Below, one piece after another: positions 13,855 to 19,530 of a DNA stretch of 19,530 nucleotides. Source of the DNA: UBA6921 sp031370545 (GTDB lineage: Bacteria > Pseudomonadota > Gammaproteobacteria > SG8-11); assembly GCA_031370545.1 (NCBI GenBank), contig JANMQQ010000159.1:1-19530 (forward strand), given 5' to 3'. The notes below the pieces were generated by a model that was not told the origin of the DNA, ran no database searches, and saw nothing but the letters and a program-made list of their open reading frames with translations. Position 1 is the stretch's first letter, and every line of letters starts with the position of its first letter. The position numbers and the translations under genes were made by a program.

Positions 13855-15426
13855 ATGGCGAGAATGGATATGACAAATATTTTTGAAACACCCGAGATGG
13901 AGCAGATGCTAACGCGCGTGGAAGAAGCTGCCCGTGCAACTGAGGAAGGTGTTAAGCATTTTATTGAACCTGCTCCGGGCACGTTGCGACGCGCAACAAG
14001 CAAACGCCATCACATTGTTTTCGGAAGGCGTGGCTCTGGAAAATCGAGTTTGTTACGCAAAGCAGCTGCGGACTTAACCATTGATCGCCGTCCTATAGCG
14101 TACGTAAATCTCGAAGCGTTTAAGGGGCATAGCTACCCAGATGTGCTGCTGAGTGTCTTGATTAAAACACTCACTGAGTTTGAGACTTGGCTGAATTCAG
14201 CAGCTATTCATCCACCGTCAAAAGCCTCATTCTGGCAAAAATTTTTCGGCACCACTCCAACTCGCTCTTCATTCAACAGAAAGGATACCGAAAAACTAGC
14301 TGAGAGAATTCATAATGAAATAGAGGCGTTAACGCGCGAGCTGCATCGAACCGACGAAGCGCAGCTAACCGTAAAATCAGGCGCCCAGTCAAACGAAAAG
14401 GATTCTGCTTCAGGGAAAATAAATGTGGGCGCTTCGGGAGCATCTCTCGAAATTTGTGCAACAACAGAAGTGGAACAGAGGAACACGCGAGAGATTGAGG
14501 AGAAATATACTCGATCAAAGACAGACTTCCTGCATCGCCATATTCTCAAATATCAAGACCTGTTCCACGTTTTAGGAGCGCTATCAAGCGGCGATGCTTA
14601 CCTTTTCCTTGATGACCTATATCACATTCGCCGGTCCGACCAAGCCAACGTAGTTGATTACTTTCACCGAATTGCCAAGGACCACAGCCTATGGCTCAAA
14701 GTTGGTAGCATTCGTCATCGATCTCGGTGGTACATCCACGGTGATCCACCTACAGGTATAAAGATCGGGGATGACGCTGACGAAATCGATTTAGACCTGA
14801 CACTGGAGAAATATTCTCTGACAAAGGATTTCCTTGTCAGGATACTCTCTAGCTTTGCAATCGAAGCTGGCGTCAAATCGATCGCTTCATTTATCACAGA
14901 TGGAGCACTTGATCGACTCGTCCTTGCAAGTGGCGGTGTTGCGAGGGATTTTCTGTCTATATTCAGGCGTTCAGTCGATCACGCGCGCGAACGGGGCGGT
15001 GGTAACCGGGAGAAGGTAGGCGCAGAAGACGTTAACATTGCTGCGGGCGAATATGACTCGACAAAACGGGATGAGTTCAAACGAGATACATTAGATGACA
15101 CGTTTACGTTGGAAAATGAATTCCAGCGGCTCCGAAAATTTTGCTTGGATGAGAACAACACGAATTGTTTCCTTCTCGACAAAGAACTACGAGGCCGTGA
15201 TGTCGAACAAATCCATGAGCTTGTGGATCTCAAGCTTGTGCACCTAGTGAGGTCTCGCGTCACAGTCAGTGGCCGTGCTGGTCGGATATATGAGGCTTAT
15301 ATGTTAGACCTTAGCCAGTACGCAGGCGCTCGTAAAAGAAGAGACTTGGTATTAGTAGAATTCTGGAAATCCTCGTCCAAAGAGGATCTCCGCAAAAGAT
15401 CCTTGATCTATGGAGCGGCCGATTAG
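13855..15426 (+). CDS. P-loop (AAA, ORC/CDC6-like) ATPase of unknown role
   Basis: A 523-residue cytoplasmic ATPase. After FIEPAPGTLRRATSKRHH comes the Walker A loop GRRGSGKS (57-64). Walker B is YLFLDD (249-254), a possible sensor 1 region is LKVGSIRHRS (281-290), and GGVARDF (360-366) resembles the sensor 2 arginine motif of ORC/CDC6 and STAND ATPases. Residues about 140-225 are polar and charged, probably a flexible or coiled insert. Residues about 415-490 look like a winged-helix segment. The start is taken as ATG 13855; ATG 13864 and 13870 (MTNIFE) are also possible, and none has a clear ribosome site. The gene is visibly AT-richer than its neighbours and flanked by repeat DNA and a pseudogene, which suggests transfer. 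Such stand-alone ATPases often pair with an effector in defence loci; that role is only a hypothesis here. Confidence 0.85.
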   Translation: MARMDMTNIFETPEMEQMLTRVEEAARATEEGVKHFIEPAPGTLRRATSKRHHIVFGRRGSGKSSLLRKAAADLTIDRRPIAYVNLEAFKGHSYPDVLLSVLIKTLTEFETWLNSAAIHPPSKASFWQKFFGTTPTRSSFNRKDTEKLAERIHNEIEALTRELHRTDEAQLTVKSGAQSNEKDSASGKINVGASGASLEICATTEVEQRNTREIEEKYTRSKTDFLHRHILKYQDLFHVLGALSSGDAYLFLDDLYHIRRSDQANVVDYFHRIAKDHSLWLKVGSIRHRSRWYIHGDPPTGIKIGDDADEIDLDLTLEKYSLTKDFLVRILSSFAIEAGVKSIASFITDGALDRLVLASGGVARDFLSIFRRSVDHARERGGGNREKVGAEDVNIAAGEYDSTKRDEFKRDTLDDTFTLENEFQRLRKFCLDENNTNCFLLDKELRGRDVEQIHELVDLKLVHLVRSRVTVSGRAGRIYEAYMLDLSQYAGARKRRDLVLVEFWKSSSKEDLRKRSLIYGAAD

Positions 15427-15661
15427 TTTGGTAAACGCGTCGCAGCGAGCGACGTTCGGTATCGGAGAACGGGGGCGGGCTCGTATTGTTGCAATATCGC
15501 GCGTTCAGCAATTGAACGACGCATGGAATTTTGAATGGTTTGCCCTCTATTTTTTGCATCTCTATTGCTATGAACAGAGGCAACACATTGATCAAAACAA
15601 ACGATTAAAAAAACCGCCTCGCGGCGGCTCTCGCTTCCTTGCTGGCGGTCCTCGCCGTTAA
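15410..15661 (+). pseudogene. Possible stump of a gene translationally coupled to the ATPase
   Basis: An 83-codon frame starts with ATG 15410, overlapping the ATPase stop by 17 bases, the kind of overlap seen between coupled genes. The first part (MERPISLVNASQRATFGIGERG through RVQQL when read on) looks protein-like. The last part, from about 15607, reads through the minus-strand terminator of the next gene (KKPPRGGSRF) and cannot be original. The best reading is the 5' end of a lost partner gene joined to foreign DNA near 15500-15606; a chance frame is the alternative. The remaining bases up to 15606 are AT-rich with no other recognisable feature. Confidence 0.3.
15607..15627 (-). terminator. 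Rho-independent terminator of the PhoX-type remnant
   Basis: On the minus strand, stem CCGCC/GGCGG with loop GCGA (15614-15627) is followed by seven T (complement of 15607-15613). It lies 36 bases after the remnant's stop, showing that the remnant kept its native 3' end. Confidence 0.85.
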
Positions 15662-15663
15662 TC

Positions 15664-15951
15664 TCAATCCTTCTTCACCTTGAAGCCGGTGATCTTGATC
15701 AGGTCGTCGGTGCCGTAGTCGTCCAGCAGCGGCATGTTGGTGTCGTTCGAGTGCTGGATGTTGACATAGGCGGTCTTGCCGTCCGGCGCGAAGAAGAACC
15801 CGGTGGGTTCGGCCGAGCGGTCTTTCACCGACAGGATTTTCACGCAGCCGTCGCTCTTGATGTCACGATCCGCGCCGTCGGGCAGGCGTAACGCCGCACG
15901 CACAATGTTGTCCGTGGGATGTACAGGCGATCACCCGAGTTGAATCGTGCC
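15664..15951 (-). pseudogene. 3' remnant of a PhoX/DUF839-type phosphatase gene, frameshifted
   Basis: The longest open part (15664-15903) encodes 79 residues ending at TGA 15664. It contains EPTGFFFAPDGKTAYVNIQH, the C-terminal signature of DUF839/PhoX-type secreted beta-propeller phosphatases, normally the last part of a protein of several hundred residues. Upstream, the frame breaks near 15916: one frame reads FNSGDRLYIP and the next reads TDNIVRAALRLPDG, so a single missing C in the CCC run explains the shift. The homology-like stretch begins at 15951, only 6 bases after the stop of the outer-membrane protein gene, so the N-terminal and metal-binding parts are gone. The native terminator is intact. 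It is a truncated, dead gene rather than a small ORF. Confidence 0.7.
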
Positions 15952-15957
15952 GCCTAC

Positions 15958-16725
15958 TCAATTGCCTTGAAACGAACGGCGGAATTCCAGTAACAGACGA
16001 CGCTGGGTATCGCCACGGCGACCGAAGTCATTTTCGAGGTACAGTGATGTGGTGGTTTTCGACCCGCCCAACATACGGTAGCTGAATCCTACTTGAGTAT
16101 TAATTTCTTTCAGTCCATTGCCACGCTCACCCAGCACCACAGCACTGGTCGAGGCGTGTATTCCATAACCCAGCAACGAAGACAGCTTTAGCTCGCCCAA
16201 GAAGCTTGGCGTATACGGTTGGCCGTTGGTGTCGACTAATTCTTTCGTGAAGTAATATCCAACCCCGGCGTAATTCAAATTTGAATCTTCTTCAAAAAAA
16301 TAGCGAAATTCCCCGGTAAATCCGTCTTTATAGCCGGAAGGCTTGTTTAAGTCAGTGCCGCGATTGATGTTGCTTTGCGAATACGCCCACAAGCGCAGCT
16401 CGGTGTTGCGTGAGAAACCATACGCACCGCCGATGTTGAAATCGTATTGGCGTTTGGTGAAATCCAGCGAACCTTGACTTTTATTGGTGGTAACGCCCGG
16501 CTGCGGTTTCTCGGTGTAATAAGCGGAGTTGGAAAATAAATAAAGATCGCGACTGCCGATATTAAAATCCGCCACGATGCGAAACATGGGTTTGTATTCC
16601 AGGCCATTGGGCGCGACTTTTTCGCTGTCCGCCGGGTACATACCAAAACCGACATTGCCCCACATTCCATCGCCAGAAGGCGCAGCACCCGCCAGTGACA
16701 AACTCAACAAGAATGGCACGATCAT
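15958..16725 (-). CDS. Predicted outer-membrane beta-barrel protein, family not recognised
   Basis: A 255-residue exported protein. Start ATG 16725 is chosen for its ribosome site (AGGGA, 6 bases upstream) and because it opens a signal peptide, MIVPFLLSLSLAGAA; a GTG at 16758 would place charged residues in front. The mature protein is rich in alternating amphipathic strands with aromatic edges (MFRIVADFNIG, LYLFSNSAYYT, YDFNIGGAYGF, ELRLWAYSQS, FTGEFRYFF, NYAGVGYYFT, TTTSLYLENDFG, RRLLLEFRRSF), about ten to twelve strands, fitting a small barrel. It does not end in Phe but the last strand is close to it. No enzymatic motif is seen. It lies downstream of the glycosyltransferase on the same strand after 164 bases and could serve envelope polysaccharide export or assembly; this is a guess from position. 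Confidence 0.75.
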   Translation of the reverse strand: MIVPFLLSLSLAGAAPSGDGMWGNVGFGMYPADSEKVAPNGLEYKPMFRIVADFNIGSRDLYLFSNSAYYTEKPQPGVTTNKSQGSLDFTKRQYDFNIGGAYGFSRNTELRLWAYSQSNINRGTDLNKPSGYKDGFTGEFRYFFEEDSNLNYAGVGYYFTKELVDTNGQPYTPSFLGELKLSSLLGYGIHASTSAVVLGERGNGLKEINTQVGFSYRMLGGSKTTTSLYLENDFGRRGDTQRRLLLEFRRSFQGN

Positions 16726-16889
16726 AAGAGATCCCTCACTTCCGTAACGTACGTTCACTTGTTCCTACTGCACATCGCCCACAACGCGTGATGTTGTGCG
16801 ACTCAGTGCAGATCATGAACAGCAAGGTACTGGAAAGTGCGCACTTGAATCGTCCATCACGTCACGCTCTTACGCCGAGAAGAGCCGCG

Positions 16890-17966
16890 TTACCTCAATA
16901 AATTTTCAATCAATTCCTTGCAGACCAGGAAGGTTGAAAAATTATCCGCGACAAACGGCGGACCGGCGTCGGCAAATTGCATGCGCAGCGCATCATTCAT
17001 CGATAACGTGACAATGGCTTGCGTGAGTTGTGCGACGTTGCCCGGAGCTACCAGCATACCGGTCTTGTCCACGACCATCGCCTCGGGCACGCCGCCGATG
17101 TTGCTGGCAATCACCGGCACACCGCAACTTTGCGCCTCGGCAATGACGCGACCAAATGTCTCAACGACAATCGACGGCGCGATGAGCATGTCGAGTCCCA
17201 CATAGTATTCTTCAGGCGCAGACGACCAACCAACAAACATGTTTCTGTGCGAATGCCCGCGCGCGGCGGCAAGCTGCATGGTTTCCTTTTTTGCGATTCC
17301 ATCACCAACCCACACCATTTTCAGCTGCGGCAACGCGTCCATCGCATTGAACACCGCATCGCGCAGGGTGCACACGCCCTTGTCCGGCTCGATGCGCCCG
17401 ACGAATCCGGCGAGTATCTCGTGATTGGCGACGCCCAAACGCGCGCGCAACGCGGTGCATGCAGAAGGATTCGGATGGAAACGTTGTGTGTCGATGGGGT
17501 TGTACAAGCATGTGATGTGAGCCTGCGATGCGCCGCACCGAACGAGCTCGTCGCGCGCGAATTGCGAAACGACGAAAAAGCGTTCTACCAATTTGGGCAA
17601 CAACACACGCGTCCGCCAACGTTTGATGCGCACCAAATGGCGAAACAGCGCAACCCGCATACCGACCACTTTGCCGAGCACGGCCATCGGCCAATAAAGC
17701 TTGGATTGATTTGCGATCAGCCAATCGGGACGATGTCGGCGTATCTGTCGCGTTATTTTGAGCAGGAATCGCAGGTCCACACCGGAACGGAAGCGTACTG
17801 AGAACACGGTAACCCCGGTATTCTCCAACCAGCGTTCAGTTCGGCTGCCCTGTTGCACAATGGCCGTCACATCGTGGCCGCACGCCTGCAAACCCGATGC
17901 GAGCGAAACCAGATGCTGCTCGGTACCCCAACCATCATGGCTGGCATCGACAAACAGGAATTTCAT
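16890..17966 (-). CDS. GT4-family glycosyltransferase
   Basis: A 358-residue GT-B fold retaining glycosyltransferase, expected to add a sugar from a nucleotide donor to a growing envelope glycan on the cytoplasmic face. The N-terminal domain opens with MKFLFVDASHDGWGTEQHLVSL (residues 1-22), with the Gly-rich acceptor-side loop. The C-terminal donor domain has GFVGRIEPDKG (187-197), WVGDG (219-223), and the E-x7-E motif E269-E277 in VETFGRVIAEA, followed by CGVPVIASNIGGVPE (281-295). Its start overlaps the stop of the deacetylase gene as ATGA, so the two are translationally coupled. Sugar and acceptor cannot be read from sequence. After the stop there is only a short 6-bp hairpin (16866-16885) without a T-run. 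Confidence 0.92.
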   Translation of the reverse strand: MKFLFVDASHDGWGTEQHLVSLASGLQACGHDVTAIVQQGSRTERWLENTGVTVFSVRFRSGVDLRFLLKITRQIRRHRPDWLIANQSKLYWPMAVLGKVVGMRVALFRHLVRIKRWRTRVLLPKLVERFFVVSQFARDELVRCGASQAHITCLYNPIDTQRFHPNPSACTALRARLGVANHEILAGFVGRIEPDKGVCTLRDAVFNAMDALPQLKMVWVGDGIAKKETMQLAAARGHSHRNMFVGWSSAPEEYYVGLDMLIAPSIVVETFGRVIAEAQSCGVPVIASNIGGVPEAMVVDKTGMLVAPGNVAQLTQAIVTLSMNDALRMQFADAGPPFVADNFSTFLVCKELIENLLR

Positions 17967-18697
17967 ACACGCGCCTTGTTACGGTAACGATCTTCATAAC
18001 GCGTAGCGACTTTGAGCAGAAATTTAAACCAGCCGCCATCGCCGTGGATCGACGCGCGCGGCAAGCGAAACAGATCATCGTCACGCCGGGCGATGCCGCG
18101 TAATGAAGCGACCGCGCTGCGATAACCGGCACGCTTCACCAACGCGCTGGTGGCTTCATTGAAGCGTCCGTAGGGATAGCAAAAATGCTCGACGGGAACG
18201 CCCAGCGATGATGTCAATACCGTGCGACTGTTTGCGATTTCCTGCATTGCCGCCGCCGCATCCAATTGATCCAGGCGCGGATGAGTGCAGGTGTGCGATC
18301 CGATCTCCAGGCCCTGCGCCAGCCACGCCTGAAGTTGTGCAATATTCATCGTCGGCTTCTTAACGCCCAGGTAGTCGCTGTCCCAAACGTTATGTGCGCC
18401 AATACGTTCGGCGACGACGTAACAGGTGGCGGTAAATCGGTATTTTTTCAGGATCGGCGCGGCCTGCTCTAAATTGTCAACATAGCCATCGTCGAAGGTC
18501 AGAATTACCTTTTTTCGACAGTCGCCGCTGCCAAGAGAGGCCAGCCCGTCAGTCACCGACACGCCGCGTAAACCCAAACGTTGTAATGTCCACATCTGGC
18601 GCTCGAATTGTTCGGGTGTCACATACAGGCGCGCCAGGCGAACTCCCGGCGGCGCACGGTCAACATTGTGATACGCCAGAATAGGCAACTTCGACAT
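17963..18697 (-). CDS. Polysaccharide deacetylase, NodB type (CE4)
   Basis: A 244-residue metal-dependent deacetylase that removes acetyl groups from N-acetyl sugars in a polysaccharide. Motif 1 is TFDDGY (67-72) with catalytic D69 and metal ligand D70; motif 2 is SHTCTH (134-139) with metal ligands H135 and H139; motif 3 is YPYGRF (174-179). Start ATG 18697 has GGAG 8 bases upstream. No signal peptide is visible (MSKLPILAYHNVDRAP), so action on a lipid-linked or cytoplasmic glycan intermediate is likely. It is coupled to the GT4 gene by a 4-base overlap. Short NodB proteins paired with a GT4 enzyme are common in exopolysaccharide loci, which supports that role here. Confidence 0.93.
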   Translation of the reverse strand: MSKLPILAYHNVDRAPPGVRLARLYVTPEQFERQMWTLQRLGLRGVSVTDGLASLGSGDCRKKVILTFDDGYVDNLEQAAPILKKYRFTATCYVVAERIGAHNVWDSDYLGVKKPTMNIAQLQAWLAQGLEIGSHTCTHPRLDQLDAAAAMQEIANSRTVLTSSLGVPVEHFCYPYGRFNEATSALVKRAGYRSAVASLRGIARRDDDLFRLPRASIHGDGGWFKFLLKVATRYEDRYRNKARV

Positions 18698-18757
18698 TCA
18701 TCATTCTCCACGTTATCAAGTGCGACGCCGATCCATTCGGCGGCGGTGTAAGACCCA

Positions 18758-19530
18758 TCACGCTGACGGTCCGCAATGATCTTGCGTACGACTCCCGCTC
18801 AGCGGGAAAGTTACTTTTACGCAAAGCCCGGATTTGGCCTGCGGGCTGGAATAGTCAAGACTGACGCTCGCCCCGATCCGATTTGCAATGGTCTGAACAA
18901 TCGACAACCCCAGCCCCGAACCCATTTCGTCATGGCCTAACACACGGTAGAACGGATCGAACACCCGCTCACGCTCGTCTTCCGCAATACCCGGCCCGGT
19001 ATCGTCGACCTGTAAAATCACGCTACTTTCGCTGGTCTGCACCGAGAGATTGATCCGGCCCCCGTCCGGCGTGTAGCGAATCGCATTATCTACAATATTT
19101 TTGACCAATGTTTTCATATCCGCTGCCTGGGTCATCACGTGGGCATCCTCGGCGCTGACCACGCCAACGTCAAGGTTCTTGGCTTCCGTCAGAGGCATCA
19201 AATCTTCCAGCACCTGACGAAAAACCTGCTGCACCGACACCATTGCAGGTTGCCCGTGAGTTGAATCCTGTACACGGGCCAAAGTGAGCAGTTGATCCAG
19301 CAGGCTGCGTGTCCGTTGGATGCCATTGCGTACCGAAGCCAGCCGCACCCGGGCTTGATCTGACATGTCTGCGATTTCCAGCCCCTCGACTTGCAACGAA
19401 AGCGCGGTCAACGGCGAACGTAATTCATGCGCGGCGTCAGCCACAAAGCGGCGTTGCACCGTCATTGATTGGGCGACCCGCAACAACAGCCGGTTGATCG
19501 CGACCACGAACGGGCGGATTTCAGAAGGCA
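18758..19530 (-). CDS. Sensor histidine kinase (QseC-like), partial, N-terminus outside the window
   Basis: The C-terminal 256 residues of a two-component kinase; the frame runs open through the window edge (reading PSEIRPFVVAINRLL just inside it, typical of the HAMP-to-HisKA linker), so the 5' end, sensor domain and membrane segments are not visible. HisKA carries FVADAAHELRSPLTAL with the phosphoacceptor His. The HATPase part has the N box NIVDNAIRYTP, G1 DDTGPGI, F box VFDPFYR and G2 GSGLGLSIV. The style fits QseC/TctE-type kinases of proteobacteria, whose response regulator usually lies upstream, here beyond the edge. It ends 60 bases before the deacetylase gene on the same strand; a 6-bp hairpin in that gap lacks a T-run, so co-transcription is possible but not assured. 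Confidence 0.9.
   Translation of the reverse strand, partial: PSEIRPFVVAINRLLLRVAQSMTVQRRFVADAAHELRSPLTALSLQVEGLEIADMSDQARVRLASVRNGIQRTRSLLDQLLTLARVQDSTHGQPAMVSVQQVFRQVLEDLMPLTEAKNLDVGVVSAEDAHVMTQAADMKTLVKNIVDNAIRYTPDGGRINLSVQTSESSVILQVDDTGPGIAEDERERVFDPFYRVLGHDEMGSGLGLSIVQTIANRIGASVSLDYSSPQAKSGLCVKVTFPLSGSRTQDHCGPSA

Noticed and set aside
17019..17801. 260-codon plus-strand frame inside the glycosyltransferase gene
   Set aside because: Antisense shadow; the GT4 frame has all expected motifs and is coupled to the deacetylase.
18726..18742. Hairpin between the right-edge kinase and the deacetylase as a terminator
   Set aside because: The stem is only 6 bp and no T-run follows on the minus strand.

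Overview
The window looks like chromosomal DNA of a Gram-negative proteobacterium, probably beta- or gamma-. It encodes two trimeric-type porins with signal peptides and a terminal Phe, a lipoprotein with a lipobox, another outer-membrane protein, and PPK1/PPX, LMW-type ArsC and ACR3 of proteobacterial type. No species can be named from the sequence alone. No rRNA, tRNA or CRISPR array was seen.

Layout. (1) 1-3472: a left edge with hairpins, then two paralogous porins in tandem and an unassigned lipoprotein, all on the minus strand and separated by terminators. (2) 3473-3802: a gene-free gap carrying a long palindromic repeat. (3) 3803-10194: a polyphosphate/phosphate block. ppx (+) and ppk (-) are convergent and meet in a 143-bp nested inverted repeat that fills the space between their stop codons. 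Upstream of ppk lies a kinase with a PhnD-like periplasmic domain. A near-consensus Pho box precedes ppk, and weaker Pho-box-like repeats precede the second porin and the kinase. (4) 10195-11382: a class V serine/alanine-glyoxylate aminotransferase, divergent from (5) 11525-13663: an arsenic operon arsR-arsC-arsB(ACR3), with a perfect inverted-repeat operator lying over the arsR start codon. (6) 13664-15660: an AT-richer island with one AAA-type (ORC/CDC6-like) ATPase and what may be the stump of a coupled second gene. (7) 15664-15951: the decayed 3' end of a PhoX/DUF839-type gene. (8) 15958-19530: a minus-strand run of sensor kinase (cut by the window edge), NodB-type polysaccharide deacetylase, GT4 glycosyltransferase and a small outer-membrane protein.

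How the genes fit together. The left half suggests a phosphate-starvation unit: an inducible porin for uptake, PPK1 and PPX for making and breaking down polyphosphate, and a kinase that may sense an oxyanion or phosphonate ligand. The arsenic operon is chemically related, because arsenate enters by phosphate routes, but it has its own regulator. The AT-rich ATPase island and the truncated PhoX gene mark the stretch 13.7-16.0 kb as a place of insertion and decay. The most unusual items are the PhnD-type kinase beside ppk, the nested palindrome between ppx and ppk, the apparently leaderless arsR with an operator-embedded start, and the ATPase island.
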